Below are positions 52,454 to 60,657 of a stretch of DNA of 64,000 bases, one piece after another. Every line of letters starts with the position of its first letter. Position 1 is the stretch's first letter. The translations under genes and the position numbers were made by a program. Source of the DNA: Longimicrobiaceae bacterium (lineage in GTDB: Bacteria > Gemmatimonadota > Gemmatimonadetes > Longimicrobiales > Longimicrobiaceae); the NCBI GenBank assembly GCA_030146875.1, contig JASLAX010000021.1:1-64000 (forward strand), written 5' to 3'. Below the pieces are notes generated by a model. That model was not told the DNA's origin. It saw only the letters and a program-made list of their open reading frames with translations, and ran no database searches.

Positions 52454-54426
52454 CGATCCGCACCCCGGCCCGAGTCCCCGACGCACGCCTCCTGGCGGGA
52501 GGCGCGGCCGCCGTCTACCTGGCCGCCCTGCTGGCGAGGCCGGCGCTCCCGGCGTGGGGGCTGCCCGCGGCCGCCGTCCTCCTCCTCATCCCCTCCGTCC
52601 TGCTGCTGAGGGCCAGGCGGGACGCCGCGGGGGCCGCCTCCCTCTGGTTCCCGCTCCACCTGGGCATCGCGGCCACCGGCGGCCTGGAGTCCCCGCTCGT
52701 CCCCGTCGCCGCCGGCTGGGCCTTCCTCCTCGGCCGCGCCGACCCTCGCCGCGCGCCCGCGGGCTGGGCGGTCGCGCTCGCCCTCCTCACAGGAGAGCAG
52801 TGGCTGCGCGGCCCGGCGCCCGGGGCGGTGCCGCTCCTCCGCGCGGCCCTCGCCATCGCCGCCGGCGCCGGGGCGTGGTGGTGGGAGGCGCGCCGCTCCC
52901 CCCGCTCGCCGGAGACGGGGGAGCCCGCCGTGGCCCGCGCGGCGGCCGCGGCCGAGGATCCCGAGGCGGCGGAGGTGGTGGTCGCGCGGATGATGGAGCT
53001 GGTGCGGCGCGCGACCGACGCGCACGAGGCGGCGCTCTGGCGGATGGACGCGTCCGGGCGCACGGCGACCCTGCTGGAGCTGGCCGCGCACCCGGCGGAG
53101 CCCGCGCCGCCCGCCGTGGTGGACCTGGAGGGCCATCCCTTCGGGTGGGCGATCCTGGAGCGCGTGCACGTCCACCTGCAGCGGGGGCGCCGCGTGCTGC
53201 CGTCGATGTGGGCGGAGGAGATGCTGCTCGTCCCCGTCGACCTGCCGGACGGGGTGCTGGCGCTCGCCTACTCCGGCGGGGTCCCGCCGGGCGCGGAGCC
53301 GGTGGCGCTGGAGGCCGGGAAGCACCTGGGGACGCTCTGGAAGCTGCTGGCGATCCGCGAGGACGCGGAGCGGGCCGAGGCGCGCGTGCAGGCGCTGTAC
53401 GACGCGGTGCGCACGCTGCCGGCCGAGATGGAGCTGGACCGCTTCGCGGCCAAGCTGGCGGAGACGGTGCGGAAGGGGACGGGCGCCGGGGGCGCCGCCG
53501 TGGCGCTGGCGCCGGGGGAGCACGGCCGCGGGCGGATCCTGGCCGTGGCGGCGGAGTCGGAGGAGGAGGCGCCCGCGCTGGGGCCCTCGTTCAGCGACGG
53601 GGACTCCCGCGTCGCCCTCGCCCTGAAGCACGGGGTGACGCTGGCGTACGTGGACCTGCGGCGGGAGAAGGAGCGCCTTCCCCTCTGCACCCCGGGGGAG
53701 CAGTGGCCGGTCTCCCCGCGCTCGGCCGCGGTGCTCCCGCTCACCGCGGAGGGACGGGCGGTGGGGGCCGTGGTGGTCTGGCACTCGGAGCCGGGGCGCT
53801 TCGGCGAGCCCGAGATGGACCTGCTGCGCCTGCTCGCCAGCGCCGCGCCGCTGCCCATGCGCAGCGCCTCGCGCCTGGACGCCCTGGACCGACGCGCATC
53901 CACCGACTCGCTCACCGGCCTGCCCAACCGCCGCGCCTTCGAGGGGCGCCTGGCGACCGCCACGGGGTACTTCGACCGCTACGCGCGGCCGTTCGCGCTG
54001 GTGATGCTGGACGTGGACCACTTCAAGCAGTTCAACGACACCTGGGGCCACGACGCGGGCGACCGCGTGCTGCGCCACGTGGCGGAGACCATGCGATCCA
54101 CCGTGCGCGAGGTGGACGTGGCGGCGCGCCTGGGCGGCGAGGAGTTCGTGGTCCTGCTGCCGGAGACGGGGCTGCGCGCGGGGATCGACGCCGCGGAGCG
54201 CATCCGCCGCGCGATCGAGGGGAAGCCGGTGATCTGGGAGGGGCGCCCCCTCTCCGTCACCCTGTCGGCGGGGGTGGCGGCGTGCCCGGACTGCGTCGCC
54301 ACGCCGGGCGAGGTGCTGGCGCTGGCGGACGCGGCGCTCTACCGCTCCAAGGGCGCGGGCCGCAACCGGGTCACCGCGGCCCCGCGGACGGGGACGGCGA
54401 CGGGGGAGGGGGACGGGACGGGGTGA
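52450..54426 (+). CDS. Membrane diguanylate cyclase with GAF-like region
   Basis: About 658 aa. Hydrophobic segments near the N-terminus (about 15-105) give several membrane helices. A mid-part GAF-like sensor (about 305-455) precedes the GGDEF domain (about 485-645): DSLTGLPNRRAFEG, DVDHFKQFNDTWGH and an intact RLGGEEFVVLLPE. RxxD (REVD) eight residues before GGEEF is a product-inhibition site, so it should make c-di-GMP under feedback. The start is not canonical: CTG at 52450 makes the same 4-nt overlap with the larB stop as GTGA pairs elsewhere; otherwise GTG 52363 with an 91-nt overlap. Confidence 0.82.
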   Translation: MTIRTPARVPDARLLAGGAAAVYLAALLARPALPAWGLPAAAVLLLIPSVLLLRARRDAAGAASLWFPLHLGIAATGGLESPLVPVAAGWAFLLGRADPRRAPAGWAVALALLTGEQWLRGPAPGAVPLLRAALAIAAGAGAWWWEARRSPRSPETGEPAVARAAAAAEDPEAAEVVVARMMELVRRATDAHEAALWRMDASGRTATLLELAAHPAEPAPPAVVDLEGHPFGWAILERVHVHLQRGRRVLPSMWAEEMLLVPVDLPDGVLALAYSGGVPPGAEPVALEAGKHLGTLWKLLAIREDAERAEARVQALYDAVRTLPAEMELDRFAAKLAETVRKGTGAGGAAVALAPGEHGRGRILAVAAESEEEAPALGPSFSDGDSRVALALKHGVTLAYVDLRREKERLPLCTPGEQWPVSPRSAAVLPLTAEGRAVGAVVVWHSEPGRFGEPEMDLLRLLASAAPLPMRSASRLDALDRRASTDSLTGLPNRRAFEGRLATATGYFDRYARPFALVMLDVDHFKQFNDTWGHDAGDRVLRHVAETMRSTVREVDVAARLGGEEFVVLLPETGLRAGIDAAERIRRAIEGKPVIWEGRPLSVTLSAGVAACPDCVATPGEVLALADAALYRSKGAGRNRVTAAPRTGTATGEGDGTG

Positions 54427-54478
54427 GGGGGCGAACGGAGGAGATCCGCGTCGCCTAACTCGTTGTGGTACAAGGGGA

Positions 54479-54507
54479 TTGACTGCGGGGGCCGGGGGCT
54501 GTATATT
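54479..54507 (+). promoter_or_regulatory. Promoter of tmRNA
   Basis: TTGACT (54479-54484), 17 bp, TATATT (54502-54507). Transcription would begin about 54514, just before the mature tmRNA at 54538. Confidence 0.85.
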
Positions 54508-54537
54508 CAGCACGTGGGAATTGACAATCAGGGTACT

Positions 54538-54908
54538 GGGGGCGACAGGTTTCGACTGGTGTGGTGAAAGCGTAGCAGCGTGCCGAGGTGCTCAGAGTTA
54601 CTCGTTAAACCTCTGGGAAAACATTACCTGCGAACGATAACTTCGCCCTGGCTGCGTAAGTAGAGTCCCTTCGGGGAATCCTTACCTCCCGTCCGTTGGT
54701 CAGACCCGCCTGAGCCGGGTCAACGGGCGTCGCAAACTCAGGCTGGCTTGCCCGAATGCCGTGATAGGGTGAGCGAGAAGTTCATGGCTGGTCCGGGATG
54801 GGCGGTCCGCAGGCCGTTGACCGGGCGAGGAGAAAGAACTGCGGGATACGCACGTAGACGCTGCGATGGAATCATGTCAGGACGGGAGTTCGAATCTCCC
54901 CGCCTCCA
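54538..54908 (+). ncRNA. ssrA: Transfer-messenger RNA (tmRNA)
   Basis: The mature 5' end starts GGGGGCGACAGGTTTCGAC and its first seven bases pair with the 3' acceptor strand CGCCTCC (54901-54907). The tRNA-like T arm is seen as GGGAGTTCGAATCTCCC. The tag reading frame is GCG at 54630 to the TAA at 54657-54659 and encodes ANDNFALAA. The 3' CCA is not encoded: after the discriminator A (54908) comes CT, so it must be added. The single-molecule arrangement is the usual one, not a split tmRNA. It rescues stalled ribosomes and tags the products for proteolysis. Confidence 0.97.
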
Positions 54909-54919
54909 CTGAAGCACCG

Positions 54920-54956
54920 AAAAGCCGGCCAGGGACTCGTTCCCGGGCCGGCTTTT
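54920..54956 (+). terminator. Terminator of tmRNA
   Basis: A perfect 11-bp stem (54920-54930/54946-54956) whose right arm ends TTTT, plus an inner 4-bp GGGA/TCCC helix. It lies 12 bp after the tmRNA end. Confidence 0.9.
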
Positions 54957-55012
54957 CGCATTCGTGCATCTGTCGGCTGGTTTTCCGCTGGCTCCGTCGC
55001 GCGCGGCGCGAA

Positions 55013-55291
55013 GCGGTTTTTCACGCGGAGACGCGGAGGACGGGGAGACGCGGAGAACTGCGAGGGGGTTCGCGAGGGCCGGCGCGTGCTTCCGAGGACC
55101 AAGGAAAAGAAGGAGGTTGAAGAGTTAGGGGAGTTTTGGGACGGCACCGGGGCCAGATTGGGGCACATCCCAAGAACCCCCTGAACTCCTCCTTCTTCCA
55201 TAGCCGCGGCTCGCGACGGGAGGGTGGCCGGCGACGGAACCCCTCCGCGTCTCTCTTTTCGTTTCTCAGCGTCTCCGGCGTGAAAAAAGCG
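55013..55291. repeat. Non-coding inverted-repeat element (MITE-like or palindromic repeat)
   Basis: About 280 bp with imperfect terminal inverted repeats: 55017-55038 and the reverse complement of 55265-55287 differ by one base and a 1-nt gap over 22 bases. The left arm has two tandem GGAGACGCGGAG units. Nested inside are arms 55107-55141 and 55168-55197, including AAGAAGGAGG with CCTCCTTCTT. No credible gene is inside. It fills most of the 453-bp gap between tmRNA and the macrodomain gene, and could be a mobile miniature element or fold as a large hairpin RNA. Confidence 0.65.
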
Positions 55292-55361
55292 GTTGAGGGG
55301 AATGCGCGGATGCAGGCTCGTCGGCGGTTTGGGGATCGCACGGATACGAAAGGGGAGATCG

Positions 55362-55892
55362 ATGGAGACGCCGGTCGTGGACGCGCGGATCCGCGTGGTG
55401 CAGGGGGACATCACGAAGCTGGAGGTGGACGGGATCGTGAACGCGGCGAACGAGTCGCTGCTGGGCGGGGGCGGGGTGGACGGGGCGATCCACCGGGCGG
55501 CGGGGCCGGGGCTTCTGGAGGAGTGCCGGTCGATCGGCGGGTGCCCCACGGGCGAGGCGCGCGTCACGCGCGGGTACCTTCTGCCCGCGCGATGGGTGAT
55601 CCATACCGTCGGCCCCGTATGGCGCGGCGGCGGGGAGGGGGAGGACGAGCTGCTGGCCTCGGCGTGGCGCAGCTCGCTGCGCGCGGCGGAGATGCGAGGG
55701 ATGCGCTCGGTGGCCTTCCCGGCCGTCTCCACGGGGGTGTACGGCTTTCCGGCGGAGCGGGCGGCGGTCATCGCGGTGCGCGAGACGCGGGCTTTCCTGG
55801 CCCGGCATGACCTGCCGGAGACGGTGTGGCTGGTGGCGTTCTCGGACGCCGCGCGCACGTCGTACTTGACGGCGATGGGAGGGGCGCAGTAA
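55362..55892 (+). CDS. Macrodomain protein (ADP-ribose/O-acetyl-ADP-ribose hydrolase type)
   Basis: 176 aa single macrodomain. The ADP-ribose binding sequence GDITKLEVDGIVNAANESLLGGGGVDGAIHRAAG (residues 16-49 or so) includes the MacroD-type Asn-Ala-Ala-Asn and GGGGVDGAIH loop. VAFPAVSTGVYGFP is the second conserved loop. Such enzymes remove ADP-ribose from proteins or hydrolyse O-acetyl-ADP-ribose. AGGGGAG precedes ATG 55362. A link to the DUF3990-like ART at 16.2 kb is only thematic. Confidence 0.92.
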   Translation: METPVVDARIRVVQGDITKLEVDGIVNAANESLLGGGGVDGAIHRAAGPGLLEECRSIGGCPTGEARVTRGYLLPARWVIHTVGPVWRGGGEGEDELLASAWRSSLRAAEMRGMRSVAFPAVSTGVYGFPAERAAVIAVRETRAFLARHDLPETVWLVAFSDAARTSYLTAMGGAQ

Positions 55893-55895
55893 ATA
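55866..55895 (+). promoter_or_regulatory. Promoter of the winged-helix-like gene
   Basis: TTGACG (55866-55871), 18 bp, TAAATA (55890-55895), overlapping the stop codon of the macrodomain gene. Leader about 90 nt. Confidence 0.6.
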
Positions 55896-55993
55896 ATGCA
55901 CTGCAACCCCGAACCATTGCACCGACCGTCCCCCCACCCCCGCCACCAAGCCGCGGCGCCGTGTCCCCACGCGCGCCGGTCCGGAGGAGACCC

Positions 55994-56575
55994 ATGGAAG
56001 ACCTCAAGCAGGTCAAAGAGCTGCTCGACGAGATCAATGCCGCCATCTCCAGCTATGACCCGGTCCTGAAGGAGAAGGCCCGCGACATCCTGCTGGAGCG
56101 GGCCTTCCCCCGCGGCACCGGCCGCGCCTCCGCCGCCCCGCGCGCGTCGGCGGACGGCACGGACGGCGAGGCTCCCACCCCGCGGCGGCGCGGCCCCGGC
56201 CGCCGTCCCGCCGGCACCGCGACCCGCGCCCGGCGCGGCGGCGGATCCATCGCGGACCTGGTGGAGCGCTGGACCCCCGACACCATGGCCGAGCGCGCGC
56301 TGCTGGGCGCCTTCGCGCTCGCCAAGGGGAAGCCCGACCGCACGGTGACCTCGCAGGCCATCAACGCCGAGCTGAAGCGCAACGGGCTGCCCGTGCCCAA
56401 CATCACCCGGGCCATCGAGTCCAACCTGCGCGCCAAGCCCCCGCTGATGGTGCAGAAGAAGAAGATGGGCACCACCCGGCAGGCCCGGAAGCAGTACGCC
56501 ATCACCGCCGAGGGCGTGGCCCACGTGCAGGGGCGCCTGGACGGCGGCGACGCCGCGGGGGGCGACGAGGAGTAG
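55994..56575 (+). CDS. Hypothetical protein, winged-helix-like C-terminal part
   Basis: 193 aa. An N-terminal helix (EDLKQVKELLDEINAAI) is followed by a highly basic, Ala/Pro/Arg-rich linker (about 40-85) and a C-terminal 100-residue helical domain containing TVTSQAINAELKRNGL and NITRAIESNLRAKPPLMVQKKK, which looks like a winged-helix DNA-binding region. No family name recognised. GGAGGA precedes ATG 55994, and a strong hairpin follows the gene. A monocistronic regulator or DNA-associated protein is the best guess. Confidence 0.6.
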   Translation: MEDLKQVKELLDEINAAISSYDPVLKEKARDILLERAFPRGTGRASAAPRASADGTDGEAPTPRRRGPGRRPAGTATRARRGGGSIADLVERWTPDTMAERALLGAFALAKGKPDRTVTSQAINAELKRNGLPVPNITRAIESNLRAKPPLMVQKKKMGTTRQARKQYAITAEGVAHVQGRLDGGDAAGGDEE

Positions 56576-56599
56576 CCTCGCACCCGCCGGGACGGTACC

Positions 56600-56627
56600 G
56601 GAGGGCCCCGCCGCGGCGGGGCCCTCC
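56600..56627 (+). terminator. Hairpin after the winged-helix-like gene
   Basis: A perfect 13-bp stem (56600-56612/56615-56627) with 2-nt loop, 24 bp after the stop. No T-tract. Confidence 0.7.
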
Positions 56628-56779
56628 GCATTCGCGCCCCGGTGCGGATCGCATCCCGCCGTCGCGCCCGCGACGAGAGGCGCGAGGTCGCCCGGGGAGT
56701 GGCGCGGGAGGCGCCGGTTTTGCATCCGCACGGCCGATCATCGGAGGCACCGGACCAGCCGCCGCACGCCGGAGAGACC

Positions 56780-57160
56780 ATGCCGCCCAGGCGCATCCTG
56801 GTGGTGGACGACGAGGACGACATCCGCGAGGTCGCGCAGCTCTCGCTGGAGATGGTGGGAGGGTGGGAGGTGCTCACCGCGTCGTCCGGCGCGGAGGGGA
56901 TCCGGCGCGCGGCGGCGGAGCGCCCCGACGCCATCCTGCTGGACGTGATGATGCCCGAGATGGACGGCCCCACCACCTTCCGCGCCCTGCGCGACGACCC
57001 GTCCACGCAGTGCATCCCCGTGATCCTGCTCACCGCCAAGGTGCAGGCGTCCGACCGCCGCGCATTCGACGGGCTGGGCGTGGCCGGGGTGCTCTCCAAG
57101 CCCTTCGATCCAATGCTCCTCTCCGCGCAGGTCTCGGAGACGCTGGGCTGGCCGGTGTGA
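56780..57160 (+). CDS. Single-domain response regulator (CheY-like)
   Basis: 126 aa receiver only. VVDDEDDIREVAQ has the acidic pair, LLDVMMPEMDG the phosphorylated Asp, and LLTAKVQ with LSKPFD the Thr and Lys. No output domain, so it acts by protein contact. GGAGAG precedes ATG 56780. Next gene starts 28 bp after, so they are likely one operon. Confidence 0.92.
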   Translation: MPPRRILVVDDEDDIREVAQLSLEMVGGWEVLTASSGAEGIRRAAAERPDAILLDVMMPEMDGPTTFRALRDDPSTQCIPVILLTAKVQASDRRAFDGLGVAGVLSKPFDPMLLSAQVSETLGWPV

Positions 57161-57188
57161 CGCCCCGCCCCTGCCGGCGCGGAGCGCC

Positions 57189-59591
57189 ATGGCGGAGGTG
57201 ATCCCCCGGGTGCTGGCGGCGGGGCTCCCGGACGCGGTGTCGGCGTGGCTCGCGCGGCGCCTTCCCGGCGCGTCCGTGCAGGTGGTGGAGCCCGGCCGCC
57301 TGGCCGCCGAGCTGGCGGCCGGCGGGTGGAGCCTGCTGGTGGCGGACGACGCGGCGGCCGGCGGGAGCGCGCGAGACGCCCTCTCCCGCGCCCCCGAGCG
57401 GCCCCCGGTCCTGCTGCTGATGGACCGCGCCGCCGCCCGGGACCTGACGTCGGAGGAGCTCGCGCGGCTCGGCATCTCCCGTCTCTTCTTCCACCCGCTC
57501 GACCGCGAGGAGCTGGTCCGCGTGGCCGCCGCCGCCCTCGGGCACGCCGGGAGCCCCGCGTCCGCGCCGCAGCCCGCCGCGCCAGCCCGGGTGGCCAGCG
57601 CCGTGGCGGGGGTGTGGGAGCGCTTCCGGGGCGCCGTGCTGCGCCGGGTGGACGCCGTCGACGCGGCGGCGCTGGGGCTGCTGGAGGGGAGCCTGGACGA
57701 GGAGGGCCGCCGCAACGCGGAGCGCGAGGCGCACAAGCTGGCCGGCTCCGTGGGCACCTTCGGGTTCGCGGAGGGGTCGCGCCTGGCGCGCGAGGCGGAG
57801 ATGATGCTGCAGGGCTCCGCCACGCTGGGGCAGACGGAGGCGCTGCGCCTGAGCGAGCTGGCGGTGGCGCTGCGCCGCGAGCTGAGCGGGTCGCCGGCCT
57901 CGCCGCCGCCCGTGCCGGAGCACCGGGAGGGCGCCGCCACCCTGCTGGTGGTGGACGACGACCCCGAGCTGGCGGAACGCATCGCCATGGAGGCCTCCGG
58001 CCGGGGGCTGCGCCCCTCCATCGCGCGCGGCCCGGCGGAGGCCCGCGCGCGCCTGGCGGAGGGGCCGGTGGACGCCGTCCTCCTCGACCTCTCGTTCGAC
58101 GGCGGGGGGGAGGACGGGCTGAAGCTGCTGGGCGAGCTGGCCGAGCGCGACCCTCCCGTGCCGGTGGTGGTGCTGACCGCGCGGGGCGGCTTCGCCGACC
58201 GCGTCTCCGTGGCGCGCCTGGGCGGGCGCGTCTTCCTGCAGAAGCCGGTGCCGCCGGCGGGGATCCTGGACGCGGTGGAGCGCGTGCTGCGCCCCGCCGC
58301 CCACGCCGGCACGTCCGTCCTGGCGGTGGACGACGACCCCGCCATCCTGGAGGCGGTGGCGGCGCTCCTGGGGGCGGACGGCGCCGTGGTCCACCCCCTG
58401 GGGGACCCGCTGCGCTTCTGGGAGGCGCTGGAGACGGCCTCGCCCGACCTGGTGATGCTGGACGTGGACATGCCGCACCTGACCGGCATCGAGCTCTGCC
58501 GCGTGGTGCGCAACGACCCCCGCTGGAGCTCGCTCCCCATCATCTTCCTGACCGCGCGGACGGACGCGGAGACGGTGGAGCGCATCTTCGCCTCGGGGGC
58601 GGACGACTACGTGGCCAAGCCCATCGTGGGCCCCGAGCTGCTGACGCGCGTGCGCAACCGCCTGGAGCGCGTGCGCCTGCACCGGTCGCTGGCGGACACC
58701 GACCCGCTGACCGGCGTGGCCAACCGGCGGCGCTCCGAGGACGTGATCGTCCAGTTCCTCCGCCTCGCGAAGCGGCGGCAGGAGCCGTTCTCCTTCGCGG
58801 TGATCGACCTGGACCACTTCAAGGCCGTCAACGACCGCTGGGGCCACGGCACGGGCGACGAGGTGCTGCGGGCCGTCGCCAAGCTGCTGGTGAAGACCTT
58901 CCGCGCCGAAGACGTGGTCGCGCGCTGGGGCGGGGAAGAGTTCGTCGTCGGCATGTTCGGGACGGAGAAGGACGACGGCGCGGCCCGGCTGGAGCACGTT
59001 CTGGAGATGCTGCGCTCGTCGGCGCTCCCCGGTCCCCGCGGCGAGCTCATCTCCGTGGGCTTCAGCGGAGGCGTGGCCGAGTACCCCGGGGACGGCGCGG
59101 ACCTGCAGGCGCTCTACCGCGCCGCGGACGACGCCCTCTACCTGGCCAAGGAGGAGGGCCGCGGCCGGATCCTTCCCGCCGGGTGGACGCCGGACGCGCC
59201 CGGGCGCTCTCGCGGCGTGGACGTGCTGGTGGTGGACGACGACGAGGCGCTCGCGCGCCTGCTGCTGCACGCGCTGGAGACGCGCGGGTGGCGCACGGAG
59301 TGGATCGCGGACGGGCAGGAGGCGGTGGACGCGCTGACGGGCGCCCGCCCCGCCGTGCGCGCCCGCGTGGTGCTGCTGGACGTGGACCTTCCCGGGCTGG
59401 ACGGCCTGGGCGTGCTCCGCGCCCTGGGCAGGGAGCGGGTGCTGGACCGGACGCGGGTGGTGATGCTCACGGTGCGCACGGTGGAGGCGGAGGTGGTGCG
59501 CGCCCTGGAGCAGGGCGCGTTCGACCACGTGGCCAAGCCCGTCAGCCTGCCCGTCCTTCTCCAGCGCGTCCGCCGCGCGCTGCGGAGCTGA
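57189..59591 (+). CDS. Multi-receiver diguanylate cyclase with HPt domain
   Basis: 800 aa. Order: degenerate receiver-like domain (1-118), HPt with phospho-His H182 in EAHKLAG (about 135-235), receiver 1 (about 250-370, Asp300), receiver 2 (about 377-490, DVDMP), GGDEF (about 500-660, intact RWGGEEF and RxxD inhibition site RAED), receiver 3 (about 675-800, DVDLPG). It can receive phosphate at three sites and make c-di-GMP. The HPt suggests a phosphorelay from an unlinked kinase; no kinase is in the window. Three downstream genes for a glycan-export system suggest the target. Confidence 0.87.
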   Translation: MAEVIPRVLAAGLPDAVSAWLARRLPGASVQVVEPGRLAAELAAGGWSLLVADDAAAGGSARDALSRAPERPPVLLLMDRAAARDLTSEELARLGISRLFFHPLDREELVRVAAAALGHAGSPASAPQPAAPARVASAVAGVWERFRGAVLRRVDAVDAAALGLLEGSLDEEGRRNAEREAHKLAGSVGTFGFAEGSRLAREAEMMLQGSATLGQTEALRLSELAVALRRELSGSPASPPPVPEHREGAATLLVVDDDPELAERIAMEASGRGLRPSIARGPAEARARLAEGPVDAVLLDLSFDGGGEDGLKLLGELAERDPPVPVVVLTARGGFADRVSVARLGGRVFLQKPVPPAGILDAVERVLRPAAHAGTSVLAVDDDPAILEAVAALLGADGAVVHPLGDPLRFWEALETASPDLVMLDVDMPHLTGIELCRVVRNDPRWSSLPIIFLTARTDAETVERIFASGADDYVAKPIVGPELLTRVRNRLERVRLHRSLADTDPLTGVANRRRSEDVIVQFLRLAKRRQEPFSFAVIDLDHFKAVNDRWGHGTGDEVLRAVAKLLVKTFRAEDVVARWGGEEFVVGMFGTEKDDGAARLEHVLEMLRSSALPGPRGELISVGFSGGVAEYPGDGADLQALYRAADDALYLAKEEGRGRILPAGWTPDAPGRSRGVDVLVVDDDEALARLLLHALETRGWRTEWIADGQEAVDALTGARPAVRARVVLLDVDLPGLDGLGVLRALGRERVLDRTRVVMLTVRTVEAEVVRALEQGAFDHVAKPVSLPVLLQRVRRALRS

Positions 59592-59598
59592 GGGGCCG

Positions 59599-60657
59599 TT
59601 GGGGGCGCAGGAGGTGGTGCGCGAGGCGCTGCTCGTGCTGGGCGCGGCGTTCCTGCTCTGCGTGGGCCTCTTCCTGGGCCACGCCCTCCTCCTCGAGTCG
59701 CGCCGCCGCCGGCACGCGCCGCGGCTGGAGCGGGGGCGGCGCGCGCTGCTGACCGCCGCCCACACGCAGCGGCTGCCGACGGCGGAGATGGCGTTCCTCC
59801 AGGACCTCGCCCCCCGCCTGCAGGTGCGCCTGTTCACCGAGCTGATCCCGTCGCTGGGCGGGAGCGACCGCGCGCGCCTGGGCGCCCTCTCGCGCCAGGT
59901 GGGGCTCACGGCCAGGGCGGAGTCGCTCTGCCGGCGCCGGGAGTGGTGGGACCGCCTGCGCGGCGTGCGCCTGCTGGCCGCCCTGGGCGGCGGGGCCGAG
60001 GCGGTGCCGCCGCTGCTGGACGACCGCCGGCCGGAGGTGCGCGCCGCGGCGGTGGAGTGGGCGGCGGGGCGCCCGGAGCCCGCCGTCGTCCGGCGCCTGG
60101 TCGAGCAGCTCGCGAGGCCGGCGGGGGAGGTGCGCTTCGTCCTGCCCGACACGCTGCTGCGCATCGGCGCGCCGGCGGTGGAGCCGCTCGCGCGCTTCCT
60201 GGAGACGCACTCGGGGGCGGAGGCCCGCGCGGCGCTGGACGTGGCCGCCGGGCTTCCCGACTCGCGCTTCACCGCCGCGGCGCTGCGCCTGTGCCGCGAC
60301 GCCGACGCGGGGGTGCGGGAGCGCGCCGCGGACCTGCTGGGGAGCGTGGGCGGCGACCCGGTGGTCGAGGAGCTCACGCGCCTGCTGGGGGACGGGGACG
60401 CGGGCGTGCGCGCCTCCGCGTGCGCCTCGCTGGGCCGCCTGGGGCACTGGCCCGCCGCGGCCGTCATCGTCCGGCTCCTGCGCGACCCCGCCTGGGCGGT
60501 GCGGCGGGAGGCGGGCCTCGCCCTGCGCGCGCTGGGGTCGCCGGGGCGCCTCCTCCTCCGCCGCGCGCTGCAGGACGAGGACGCCTTCGCGGCCGACATG
60601 GCGCGCCAGGTGCTGGACCTGCCCGAGGAGCCCGGGACGGGGGAGTCGCCCGCGTGA
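59599..60657 (+). CDS. Membrane-anchored HEAT-repeat protein
   Basis: 352 aa. One N-terminal membrane helix (about 9-30) then a series of HEAT/PBS-lyase-type helical repeats, several with the DxxxxVRxxA-type motifs (RPEVRAAAVEWA, DAGVRERAADLLG, DAGVRASACASLG, AWAVRREAGLAL). It should form a curved scaffold on the cytoplasmic side. TTG start 7 bp after the regulator gene, and a GTGA overlap with the GT2 gene, mark it as part of the polysaccharide operon. Possible role: binding c-di-GMP regulators or assembling the synthase. Confidence 0.82.
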   Translation: MGAQEVVREALLVLGAAFLLCVGLFLGHALLLESRRRRHAPRLERGRRALLTAAHTQRLPTAEMAFLQDLAPRLQVRLFTELIPSLGGSDRARLGALSRQVGLTARAESLCRRREWWDRLRGVRLLAALGGGAEAVPPLLDDRRPEVRAAAVEWAAGRPEPAVVRRLVEQLARPAGEVRFVLPDTLLRIGAPAVEPLARFLETHSGAEARAALDVAAGLPDSRFTAAALRLCRDADAGVRERAADLLGSVGGDPVVEELTRLLGDGDAGVRASACASLGRLGHWPAAAVIVRLLRDPAWAVRREAGLALRALGSPGRLLLRRALQDEDAFAADMARQVLDLPEEPGTGESPA

